Below, one piece after another: positions 37,601 to 48,702 of a DNA stretch of 64,000 nt. Source of the DNA: Plantago ovata. Taxonomy: Eukaryota > Streptophyta > Magnoliopsida > Lamiales > Plantaginaceae. The DNA lies in NCBI GenBank assembly GCA_028274465.1, contig CM051458.1, positions 86,634,085 to 86,698,084 on the forward strand, given 5' to 3'. Below the pieces are notes generated by a model. It did no database searches and was not told the DNA's origin. It saw only the letters and a program-made list of their open reading frames with translations. Both the position numbers and the translations under genes were made by a program. The first letter of the stretch is position 1. Every line of letters starts with the position of its first letter.

Positions 37601-38301
37601 TTGATGGAATATTATGCTACTATCTTAAGATTGAGAAAAGTGCACAGCAACTGATCATAAAAGTCAGCAAAAAATGTCAACTGTGTAACAAATGCGAACA
37701 GACAGCAGTGATATAAACCTCAACAACTCAACATTTCTAACTCCAACAAGCCTCGAAAGATGCAAGCGAGCTATCGACTACATCTATTAGTACAATATTA
37801 GTACACAACAGGTCGTAAACTAATCTCTACATGCTTATTTAGAAAACCTAACTCGCGCATATTGAACTCATGGGCTAATTAAGGCAATGCTGATAGCAAG
37901 GCAAAGGAAAATTCTTATGCAGCTTGAAATAACACTAATTCGTGTTAGTCATGTCAGCTTAACTCTCTAATATTCAGCAACGGTATCAAACGTGTCATCA
38001 GTAAGAAGAAACAATTACATCAGCTGATCAGCACCAGCTCAAACACGAAAAAACTAAAGAATAATTGTTTTAGGAAAACCATTAACAAACAGACAACCAC
38101 ACAGAATCTGGAAACTAAAAATTGAATTCTGATAAAAATCTAAAGGTTCTGAATAAACGAATAAACCTTTGGCGGAAGTAACGCATCGATGTCATCATCA
38201 GAAGCATTCGGAAATCGCTGTTTGATTGATCGCTTGAGCTTCTTCCGGTCTGCTCCAGAAAGACGCTGCTGAGATTTTGCCTCAATCGCCTTCTTGAACA
38301 T
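31658..38301 (-). CDS. EIF2D: Eukaryotic translation initiation factor 2D (ligatin), apparent frameshift in exon 7
   Basis: Eight exons: complement(join(31658..31782,32414..33058,33781..33889,34572..34988,35120..35214,35296..35486,37347..37458,38167..38301)), about 609 residues if the frame is kept. The N-terminal domain and PUA (MFKKAIEAKSQQRLSG ... VYALWKVPDLLPAFMLKGG ... GADLMFPGIQIPP) bind tRNA/40S. A Glu/Asp-rich linker follows, then the SWIB/MDM2-like LDIKKSSYKKLSKWLQS, and a C-terminal SUI1 domain (IQILTERRQGNKKVTKLSGL ... GLEVLIQGGVIDDLARHL-like). eIF2D delivers or removes P-site tRNA during re-initiation and ribosome recycling. In exon 7 the conserved TEIHK reads straight into a different frame that starts with VGQTFVSRMHAHHVV. 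One base appears to be missing at an AAAA run near 32.66 kb, where the motif would need AAAAA. Everything else is intact. Confidence 0.9.
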
Positions 38302-39395
38302 CTTCGTGTTTCTTCAGAACCAGATCAATGGGGAATGATTGTGACCAAACACAGAAAAATGTTATCGGAGAAGTGAGAAGAATGCCGTGAGTTTCAGCTA
38401 AAGGCGGTGGAGTGAAATACTACGATAGATAGAGTAATTGTGCTTTGCCGATTAAAACCTCTCAAGCGAATTCTCACCTTATTCTAATTTGGTACAGTAC
38501 TTATACGCAATTTTATTTCTACCCCACTCAGGTTCATTCATGTAAATAAGTTTTTCACTTTTCCACTTCGTTGGTCTTTTTTAAATTGTAAAATACTCCA
38601 TCTAAATAAACTTTATCTATTTAAGTTAAAGGTCTAAAAGAATATTAAATTGCTCTAACATTAATAATTTATGATCTCGCTATATTACCAACTTTTCTTC
38701 TTTTCTCTATTATGTTCTTCTTTCAATCTCTTTGTTTCTTCTTTCTCTCTCTTCTTTTATTTTTTCTCTTTGAGTTTGATAGCCACGGATTCCAAATCTG
38801 AACTGGTGGTGAGATTTTTGGAAGCGGCGGAGGCAAACGAAGCAGTGATAGTTAGCCACTTGATAGATAATTCTAACAAAACCTCCATCCACTTGACACA
38901 TATAGCACCGTATGCTTTCTACATCTTGCAAACTAGATGAAGAACACCAAAATAACTCATTTTCTAAGTATATAAGAACAAATATGAAAGTGTAGTGGAT
39001 GGGTGATAGAAAAAGTACCAAAAATGGAGTTGAAATGGGTATAAATAGATCAAAATTTAAATCCCAATGGCTATTGATTGATTTGCAACGTCCATGTCCT
39101 AATTAGTATAAGAGTAGGGTAGTTAGAATTTGTCGTTTAAAAAAAAAAAAATCTAGCTCCCATACTATGGCTTGCACGTGTCCAATAAAGTTGTTTGGGT
39201 GAAATAAAAATCCAATTTTGGAACATTGACGAAAGTGTACTTTCCATATTTCAATTCGTCAAAAGTCAAATTCATGGAAGTATCTCACATGTACTTATTT
39301 ATAATTAGAAAATAGATGATCACGTATGTGTAATTGTGAAATCTAACAGAGGGTCGTCCAAATGTAATGAGTCCTTATGCTTATGAAAGTACATT
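38302..39395. other. eIF2D promoter side and intergenic; SINE tail stub at about 39.1 kb
   Basis: AT-rich spacer. A short stub at about 39105-39150 (TATAAGAGTAGGGTAGTT, TTTGTCGTTTAAAAAAA) is the 3' tail of the same SINE/LINE group as at 18.5 kb. No gene was seen. Confidence 0.5.
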
Positions 39396-40867
39396 TGTTG
39401 GTCCCTTAGACAACAAGTAAAATTACTAGAGGGGATGTGAATAGTATTTTAAAAGTTTTTGTGTCTAAAATAGATTTCTCAGCAAGCAGTCCAAACATTT
39501 CAGCAATGAGTGTTTACTGGTACTTATAAGTCAGAGTGCGGAAGACTTTTACGATTAAGTGCGTAGCAAAAATAGTCTATCAGTAAACAGTAAACAGATT
39601 GAAAAACACAAGTTAAAAACAAGTAGCTTGCTGAAAGTAAATGCAGTAAGTAAAACCACACACACACTATTATAGTGGAATCTGAAGGTGGCGTAATCCT
39701 TCAAAACTAATCCACTTTGTCCAATCGTGGAATGAATTCACTATAATAAGAGATGAGATTCATTACGACTCCTAACAATTAGAATTTCATAAACCAAAGC
39801 ACCAAACTTTGTTTCCAACTAAACCAGAGAACGGTAACTTTGTTCTCAACCAAACTTGGGACACTATCTTAACACAACTTGTTAAGTAGTTCCCCTTTAC
39901 AAACACGCCTGGAGGGGGGGGGGGGGTTATCAGTTAGAGAGGTTTGGGGATGAAATTACTGATATTAACTTTTAAGTTATTAAGTCAAGTAATCTGAGAA
40001 ACTCAACTTGACAATACTTCTCAGTAAGTAAGTATGTTGTTTCTGGTGTCAAGACTAATCCTTGTTTAGAGGAAAGAACACTTGGCCAAATTTCTAAGGC
40101 TAGTATTCTACTTCTTCACAAGTAGCTTTTCTTTCAAGCTTTACTCTTGGAATGGATCGGTAAGCTCGTAAGTATGGAGAAGGATTTGGATGTTTGAAAG
40201 CACAAGTGAAGGTTTGATCACGTTGTTGACACACCTTTTCTCCAGAGCCTAAGGTCTTCTTTTTATAGTGTCTCAATAGTTTCGTTTGAATTTCAATTCT
40301 CGGACTTAATTGGAGCATGAGAGATGTCACTATCTTGCTGTGTTATCAGCATCAGCAGCCTTGTCTTCTTTCTTTAGTCTTCAGAACGGCATGTTGAGCA
40401 TTTAATGCTCTTGAACTTCAAACTTGAAAACTTGGAGCGCAAATGCTTGTGAATCAGCAAGCTAGGTCACATGTATTGTATGTCATCAAGTAGTCTCAGA
40501 TCAACAAGCTTAACCTACTATGTCATATAGATTTTCATTTAAGCAAACTGTTTGCTGAGTTACATTGCTTTCTGAATAAAATGTGCCTTTGTAGATACCA
40601 ATGCAGAATATTTTAAATCTTCAACTCTTGTAGTCTTCTTCTGCTTTCTGAAGGTTCTAGGTCTTCAATAAATTGTTGTTCACAAAATACATCATCATCA
40701 AGTTTAAGAAACTAAACTAGTACCTACACTAAAGTCTTCAGCAAACATTCCTCTTTTACAATGTCCTTTAAAATCTAACTTCCTATGGACATTAAGAGTA
40801 CTAATTTCTGGTCTAGACTTAATTTAGTTCGATTAATTGTTCATCAAATTACACAAGTTTCCTACCA
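39396..40867 (-). repeat. Solo LTR of a SIRE/Maximus-like Copia element (reverse orientation)
   Basis: In minus orientation it runs from TGGTAGGAAACTTGTG to ...CTATTCACATCCCCTC and ends in CCAACA. That is the LTR pattern of the large SIRE/Maximus Copia lineage, and it is the reverse-complement counterpart of the LTR at 41.0-42.4 kb. No internal region is attached, so it is a fossil solo LTR. I saw no clean target duplication. It is clearly diverged from its partner, so not recent. Confidence 0.75.
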
Positions 40868-41027
40868 TTGTCATTTTGGAATATTTCCTAGTATTCATTC
40901 AACTTTAAAAGGAAAAATCTAGGTAGTACAGAAACTTCAAATGTTCCAACAATGTAGAAACGCAATGGAACTTAAGGACCGTTTTTTTGGTTGTTTAGAA
41001 TTTTTTTTATTTAATTATTTTTGTTCA

Positions 41028-42433
41028 TGTTAGGAAACTTGTAATTTTGATGAGCAATTAACCATGCTAAATTAAATTAAGTCCAGTAACTAGTATTATT
41101 AAGGTCCATAGGGATTTAGAATTTAAAGGACATTGCAAAATAGGAACGTTTGCTGAAAGACTTAGTGTACGTAGGTACTAGTTAGGTTCTTAAGCTTGTT
41201 GATGATGTACTTTGTTTGCAAAAACAATCTATTGAAGACCTAGAACCGCTCAGAAAGTTGAAGACTTAGAAGATTTATGAGAAAGGTATCTACAAAGGCA
41301 CAAATTGGTCAGAAAGCAATAGAACTCATCAACCAGTTAGTTTAAGTGAAAATCTATATGACATAGTAGGTTGAGCTTGCTGAACTGGGTTTGAATGCTG
41401 ACTGCCAATACATGTGACCTGCCTTGCTAAATCACTTTGCATTTTGGCTCCAACGTTCAAATTTGAATTTGAAGAGCATTAAATGTTAAACATGTCGTTC
41501 TGAAGACTTGAAGACTTGAAGACAAAGGAAGACGCTGCTGATAGTGATAATACAACAAGATAGTGACATCTCATGGCTAAGTCCTAGAATTCAAATTCAA
41601 ACGGTACCATTAAGACACTATAAATACAAGGCCTTAGACTGAGTAGAAGGGTGTGTCAACAACGTGATCAAACTCTCACTTGTGCTTAAACACTCAAACC
41701 TTCTCTACTCTTAAACTGCATATTGATCCGTTCCAAGACTTAAAGCTTGAAACCAAAGCTACTTGTGAAGAAGTAGAATACAAAGCTAAGAAATTAGTTA
41801 AGTGTTCTTTCCTCTGAACAAGAACAAGTCTTGACACCAAGAAACAACATACTTACTTACTGCAAAGTATTGCTAAGTTGAGTTTCTCAAATTACTTGTG
41901 TTAACTGAAAAGTTAATCTCAGTAATCTCTTCCCAAAACCTCTCTAACTGATAAAAACCACCTTATAGGCGTGTTTGTCAGGGGGAACTAATCAAGCATA
42001 GTTTTGATGATTAAGTATCCCAAGTTTGAGAATAAGGTTACAGTTCTCTAGTTAGGTTGGAAACAAAGCAAGAGGGTGCTTTAGTTTCTGGGAATTCTAG
42101 TGTTTAGGTGTTGTAAGGAAAATCATCATCTGACATAGTGAATTCAGTCCTAGAAAGTACAAAGTGGATTAGTTGAGGGATTACACCACCCTCAGATACC
42201 AGTATAAAAGTGTTTGTGTGATTTACCTTACTGCATTTTACTTTCAGCAAGTTATTTTGTCACACTCTGAATTTTTAAGTATCAGCAAACTCGCAAACTC
42301 ATTACTGAAAAGTAATAAGTCTTTGTTGAGAAAGTTAAGTACCAGCAACCTCATTATTGAAAAGTAATAAGTACTTGTTGAGAAAGTTTTTAGACACGAA
42401 AAAGTTGTAAATACTATTCACCCCGTACCAACA
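41028..42433 (+). repeat. Solo LTR of a SIRE/Maximus-like Copia element (forward)
   Basis: It starts TGTTAGGAAACTTGTAATTT, ends CTATTCACCCCGTACCAACA, and is flanked by a perfect 5-bp target duplication GTTCA (41023-41027 and 42434-42438). At 1406 bases without internal region it is a clean solo LTR left by recombination. With the LTR at 39.4-40.9 kb it forms a large inverted repeat around a short spacer (40868-41027). Confidence 0.88.
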
Positions 42434-42438
42434 GTTCA

Positions 42439-43451
42439 TAATATAGTATACATTGTCTAATACATGTGATACATGTGAGGATCGGACATGAATTTAGTTA
42501 GTTACTCATATTTCACCTTATACGTACATCATACAATTTCAATTTATTGTGTTGTTTGTAGTTTAATTGGATTAACTTATCTATTAAAATATCTATCTTA
42601 TTTGGTTGTTAATTAATGTTCATGTGTTTATTAAAAATTAATTTATAAATATTAATTACATATTAACTATATATTTCAATATATAAAAGATTAATTTCCT
42701 ATACATTTTCATTTTCTACTTTTTTGTATTTTTTTCATTTCACCTTATCCATTTTCACTTTCGTTTATGTTTTTGCTTTTTAGGATCAAATATACAGTAT
42801 TACTGTATTACCAATGTTGAGGAAGTAATTGTAAACCACTCAATTTTAAGCTACTTTCAAGCCAGATGGAGTGGAAAGAATATTATTTAGAACTTACCTC
42901 CTGTGACCTTTAGAATTCGGTTAGATATTTATCATTCACAATTTACATTAATTGTTTTAATTCTATTTGTAGGTTTGAAAATTTACGACCAATCAATAAA
43001 TTTTGACCCGATTCGGATGATGAGTTCAGTCCAACTTTTCTAATTATTTGGGTCTGATCCGATCATGGCAGTGTTCAGGTAGATTCAGATCCAAACATGA
43101 TCTAACACCAAAATTTCTATTGTTTGTGAATTACAATTTTTTCAAATCAGACCCAAATTCGATCCGGTTCAAAAAAATGAAACGGATCCACCATGAATCC
43201 GATTCAATGGTGGACCGGCCCGGATTGAAATGATACAATCCAATTGTCAGGCCTACCTATTGTCACATTAATTTCCAAGGCAATCAACATGTAGTAATAA
43301 ATGGTAAAAAAAAAAAAAAAAAGTATTATAATTGTTTTGGAATGTCGCCAAAGATCACATATAAGACCCTTACATGATTTATTAAGATCTAGAAATAAAT
43401 TTTATTCAGTCCAACTGTATCAGAAGATGATAGACTCTCCACTTCGATTAA
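42439..43451. other. Intergenic, nothing recognised
   Basis: AT-rich, with a patch (about 42960-43250) of GACCCGATTCGG/GGTCTGATCCGATC-type simple repetition. A similar patch is at 59.06-59.2 kb, so it is probably a short dispersed repeat. Confidence 0.4.
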
Positions 43452-44025
43452 TTAACAATAATAGACGCAAAAACAATCATTATCAACAGTAGGTGCAGTA
43501 TCACAGAAAGAATTGAGAAGTTGAGCACCATGTTTCTCCTTACACAACGTAGCACAATGTTGTATTCCTCCTGCGTTACATTCATGGGGAAAGTGATCCG
43601 TACATGTTGAGTTCACAAAACCCTTATCAGCTGCCAGAAAATAAAATCAAAAGAAATCATTAGTGTCGATATGATTTAAATCTCATGGAAACGAAATGAT
43701 AACTACCAACACATTTTATTTTTTTTTTGTTAACTCATCATTATGAAATCAACATGAAAATCGGAACTCCTTAAAATAATTAATTTTTTCCGACTTTATC
43801 AACTTTCAAAACACCAAGAAACATTCCCGAAAGAATATTTTTGTTGTAAAATTGAAAATTTAATCCAAATTTGAGATTTTTATTCATGTGTATATGATTA
43901 ATTTAGAAGAATCGATAATCAAACTAGAAAATTAAAAATAATTTTTGCAAATGGAAGAATTTTTTACATGATGTGAGGAAGACAACGAGAAGTAGTGACA
44001 AGATTAACCTCATAACCGTTTCCAT
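43452..44025 (-). CDS. Defensin-like (DEFL) secreted cysteine-rich peptide 1
   Basis: Two exons: complement(join(43452..43630,43968..44025)), 78 residues. Exon 1 encodes almost exactly a signal peptide (METVMRLILSLLLVVFLTS). Exon 2 encodes the mature peptide with eight cysteines in the order C-x7-C-x7-C-x3-C-x12-C-x9-C-x1-C-x3-C (ECNAGGIQHCATLC ... DCFCVYYC). The CxxxC and CxC pairs define the cysteine-stabilised alpha-beta fold of plant defensin-like proteins. The signal exon split from the mature exon by one phase-1 intron is typical of the family. The role is unknown; such peptides act in defence or in reproductive signalling. Confidence 0.88.
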
Positions 44026-46617
44026 TTGAGAGGTTAGAAATTAAAAGTGTGTTTGTAGAGTATGAGTTTTTACTGTTGAACATCATGATCTTTTTATAGG
44101 CCAAATCATAAGTAAATTGATATCGAAAAGTTTAAATGTATTATAAATTTTTATTGTTTTTGGAAAATTGTTTTAATTTTAAAGTGTATTATAATTATAT
44201 GATTTAATAATCTATCAATATATGAGAAATAATGAATTACCTATAGAGGTAGATTAAGTATACTTTCAAATTTGAATAAACATCTTTGTTGTCAATATCT
44301 TACACTTCTAATTAAACTTTTTTTTTTCCTTTTTGTCTTTTTCTTTTTTTCCTTTTCTCCATGGTAGTTTTAATTTCTAACCCAAAAAGATATATATCAC
44401 AAATATGAGATTTTCTTAAAAGTACTAAAATTTAATTAGGATAAAAACTACTAGGTGAGATAGTTTAATTAAATTACTTTTTTTTTCTCACTTAACCATA
44501 AAATTACTAAAGTTGTTTTTGTTTTTTTCCTAAATAAATCTAGACTTATTTGAAATGAATTTAGGTGTAACTTATGTCTCGACTTAAGTTTATCACTTTA
44601 TTTTGTTGATTTTTTAAGGTCCGTATAGCAACATATTATTCTCAAATTATATTGTAAAATTAATTAAAAACTTTATATTATGAACTATAATGTTTATATA
44701 CACTTTTTTTTTTAAAAAAAACATTAATTACTATTCCATTATGATTTTGAATCAAGATTCATGAGGTCAAACAAAAGATCTACAAAATCAACAAAATAAG
44801 TGTTAAGGTTAAGTTTCGTGAAATGAAGTATAACAAACAACTAATTATAAATTTGAATTGAATTTAATAAATCTGAATTGTACTAAAATCATAATATTTT
44901 GAGACAAATACAATAAGTTTTAGTTGGATGACAATATCTCCACTATTCGAATTTTTCGTGTTATGACCTAAACCCACCAACAAAAAAATCCGCATAAGTT
45001 ATTTGAAATCTCTTGCAAACACCATATTCCCGAGTTGAGATAACACCTCTAAATTAAGCAGTGAAATGCAATTATAATTCATCTCTTGTACTAATTAAGT
45101 GGTGTACCTTCGAGCCGAGCTCAACATTAGATCTTGATGTACTACACTTAACTGTATATTATGTCGAAAGAGAACGTATGGCATCTATATTTGGACATAT
45201 ATATAAAAATTAAACATATAACATTTCGATTTGCGTGAGTTTATAGTTCGAATTATAACAAATTGGATGGAGATTAAGGTATCTTAAGTATCAATCTGGG
45301 TCATTAAATGAGATTGCACAACGGTCGTTGATAAGCAGGATGTGTGACACATTCCTACGACTGAGATAAAAAGTTGAATTATATGGCTTCTGACTAACCT
45401 CTTCATAATTAGATTTAGATGTCAAGTTTTTGAGGAGTGGACAATAATATATCCTTGGATACACAAGAACTATATTCAATTTCAAATGATGACCAACTAC
45501 GAGTTGTGTCAATTCAAGATAGTCACCTAGCCAGGTACTAGCCAAAAAAAATAAAATAAAATAATAAAAATAGCTTCTTACGTTTCTCATTTCATGGTAT
45601 GCAAAACTTCAATTCTAACAATTCTTACTTATATGTCCAGACTGTTTTGGTTTTTGCATATAAAACACAGAACCATAACAATTTTTGTAATTTTTTCCTA
45701 CTAGAATAATTTCCTTGCTATCCACTTCTATATAGAACCCAAGCTTGTTCCGCAACATGTGGCCATTTGATGGAGAAAATGGCAAGTGCGTATGATACCG
45801 TAACAAGTAATATTTTTATAAATCAAATATCGCCTCCATAGGGATCGGACTAATTTGTTGACAACTACCAACATATATTAAACGAAGACCTATAGATTAT
45901 GTGAGAAACAATTTTCTCACTAATTTTGATAACATTTATTAGATTTTATGAGGACATTATTTCTTACATAATTTAGACAATTAGTATGCGGTTGAAATCA
46001 ATTTTTTTCTATTTTATATGTAGTATGCAGTTATATTTTATAAATCCATATATTGTATATGAGTTGTTGTTAACATAGAAAAAATAAAGTGATTTAATTA
46101 GTGTTTAGCTCAATTACTACTTTTGTAGCCTAAATTTTAGAAATTCGTACTCTTAGGAAAATATGATATTTGTGATATTATATCTTTTTTGTTAACAATT
46201 TAGAACTACAATTGAGAAAAGGGTAAAATAAAAAACGGAGCAAAAGAAGCCAAAAACTATAAGTATTATATGATAGATTTGCATATTGGTCAAATTATGT
46301 CATTTTCATATCAATTCAATGTGATGAATTAACATATCAATAAAATCTTCGCTCTGAGTGTTACATATCAATTAATACACATTAGACAATGTATTAAAAT
46401 ACGAATAAAATATTGACCATGAAATGTTTATGGTGTATTTAAAGTATATTTAGTCTAAATTTTGTAACTTATAAGTAATCTGTAATATCTAATATATTAA
46501 AGTATATAATAATTAATATTCCACACTCAGTCCACTCATGATTTGGCTTATAAAGAGTCATGATTCAACAACAAGAACTCATACTCTACCATAACCTTTT
46601 AATTTCTATTCTCTCAG
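44026..46617. other. AT-rich intergenic region
   Basis: About 2.6 kb, very A/T-rich. Two short minus-strand frames (45291-45590, 45615-45806) have no recognisable domain. No gene or terminal repeats are supported. Confidence 0.5.
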
Positions 46618-47223
46618 ATGGAAATGGTTATTCGGTTAATTTTGTCACTAATTCTCCTTGTTTCCCTTACATCATGTAAATAATTCTTCCTCAAGTAAAA
46701 TTATTTTTAACTTCCTAGTTTGATCATTGATTCTTTGTAATCACATACACATGAACTAAACTCTTGATTTTGATCGAGTTACATTTCAATTTTACAAAAT
46801 AAGATACTTTTTGTTACGTTACAGTTTTGTTTCCCATTATGTTTCTTTTGTGTTTTGAAAGAATTAAAGCTCGAAAGAATTAGTTTAAATTGTTTTGATA
46901 TTCATGTTAATTTCATATCGATGAGTTAAAAAAATAGAATGTTTCAGTAGTTATAGTTTCATTTTAATGGGATTTTATACCATACCAACATTAATGATTT
47001 CATTTGGTTTTACTTTTTGGCAGTTGAGAAGTGTGTTGTAAACTCAATTAGTCTTGAAGAGAGACCTACGTGTATGGATAAATTTGTGGGATATTGTAGC
47101 AGAGGAGGACCTGAACATTGTATTACGTTGTGTACTGAGAAGTATTCGGGCCAACTCCAGAATATTTCGTGTGATAGTGCACCTAATGGTGAATATGATT
47201 GCAAGTGTACCTTTTATTGTTGA
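46618..47223 (+). CDS. Defensin-like (DEFL) secreted cysteine-rich peptide 2
   Basis: Two exons: join(46618..46675,47024..47223), 85 residues, same structure and same 58-base first exon as peptide 1 (MEMVIRLILSLILLVSLTS). The mature part has nine cysteines: the eight-cysteine pattern (PTCMDKFVGYCSRGG, HCITLC, ISC, YDCKCTFYC) plus one extra near the N-terminus (EKCVVNS). An odd cysteine may be free or support a dimer. Exon 1 and the acceptor context resemble peptide 1, so the pair arose by inverted local duplication. Confidence 0.88.
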
Positions 47224-47588
47224 TCGATGTGGAGCTTCTATCTCGATCTTTTGATACAACAATATTCAAGAAATTTTATTTTGTAGTAAGGATCTTACAT
47301 ATATATTTGAGGTTTGGCGACACGTCCAAATCGTAATGATACTTTTTTTTTTACCATATATAACTACTATATGTTTATTGTTTCAGAAATTAACATCACA
47401 ATTAGAATTAAAACAATTAGAGTTAATTGATGAGAAATGAACAAAGTTAATTAATGAGAAATGTCAAATAATTCTAAATGTCACGGGAAGTCTGTTGAAG
47501 TAATAAGTTTTTCACCATAATTTCATTGGACTTAAAACGAGCTTAAAGGTGGAGGTGTATCATATATATGATAGAAGCTCCACACCAA

Positions 47589-47729
47589 TCAACAATAATG
47601 GGTACACTTGCAATCATAATCACCATTAGGTTTAGATAAACATGCAAACTCTAGAATTGGATCATGATTCTTCTCCATACAAAAGTCAAGACAATGAGAC
47701 GATCCTCCTTTTCTACATTCAAACTCCGT
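47589..47729 (-). pseudogene. Defensin-like gene fragment
   Basis: The mature-peptide exon of a third family member is readable on minus: EFECRKGGSSHCLDFC ... FACLSKPNGDY, then DCKCTHYC and a stop. It most resembles peptide 2 (SAPNGEYDCKCTFYC). The copy is partial and no signal-peptide exon was found upstream, so it looks broken. Confidence 0.75.
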
Positions 47730-47840
47730 TTATATATAGATGTATAAACCCAATGCACTGAAAATTTAAAGTCCATTATTATACATATTTGTTTTTTGTT
47801 TTTCTTTATTTTTTATTTTTTATTTTTTTATTGTAGCGAG

Positions 47841-48545
47841 ATGGTCCAAATGGTTATATGATAATTGTACCCACTAGATAAACAATTACATTCGAGTTAC
47901 CGGATTTGACTTTTTCACTTTTAAATTATTGGATTTTGGATGATCCAAACAGTTTTAGTGAAAAAAACATGGCCTTATAATTTTCATAATTTTTCTTTTC
48001 CTTTTTTTCTTTTTTTTCTTTTTTTTTCTTCCTTTTTCTTTTTATTCTCACCCTTATTCTTTTCTATTTTCTTCCTTTTTCTTTTTTCATCTTCTTCTTC
48101 TTCTTCAATTTTCGGTACCGGAATTATGTCCCGTATCGGAGCTCCTCGATCGAGCTTCACTGTTAACAGTGAAGCTCCGATCTGGAGCTTCACAACGTCG
48201 ATTGGGGTTGAGGAGCTTCACGCCCCAAATCAGAGCTATGTAGTTATGATAGCTCCGGTCGGAACTTCGGTGACCGGAGCTCCGATCTTCTTTATTTTTT
48301 TTTATTTTTTTATTTTTTAATATATATTTTATTTTTGTGATATTTCATTTTAATATTAAGTTTATAGGGTTCATTTTCCAATAAAATTTTAGAAATTATG
48401 TAATTTAAAAAATAAAGAAAGAAAAAAGAAAATTAAGGTCCTGTTTGAATCACCCAATAACAATTATATAATTAGAGCTAAGTCAATAAAAAAATATACA
48501 TTATCTATTAGGTACAATTTTAAAAAATTGGTTATTTAACTCATA
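47841..48545. mobile_element. Second, inverted relative of the GGAGCT-palindrome MULE
   Basis: The centre (48118-48285) carries TCGGAGCTCC, GAAGCTCCGATC and ACCGGAGCTCCGATC palindromes like the core at 12.9-13.1 kb. The flanking CT-rich tract (47990-48115) corresponds to the GA-rich tract there, read in reverse. The ends resemble each other as inverted repeats (ATTGTACCCACTAGATA on the left; TATCTATTAGGTACAAT on the right) and resemble the right end of the 12.4-kb element. No target duplication could be fixed, so the ends are approximate. Confidence 0.6.
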
Positions 48546-48702
48546 TCAGAATGTTTTAAAAGTACTGACCCAAATTTTAAAAATTTAGGCTACAAAAGTT
48601 GTTAAAAAATTAAATCACTTTTTCACTCTCATAAAATCACTTTAACACAGTAGCCTGTTTCTCACTATATTCCCTCCGAGATTCAAAAAGCCTCCCAAGC
48701 AA

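Noticed and set aside
38671-38940. 89-codon plus-strand frame upstream of eIF2D
   Set aside because: The hydrophobic Phe/Ser-rich start comes from a CT-rich tract; no homologous feature was recognised.
45291-45806. Two minus-strand frames in the DEFL spacer
   Set aside because: No domain, no splice logic and AT-driven composition; not supported as genes.
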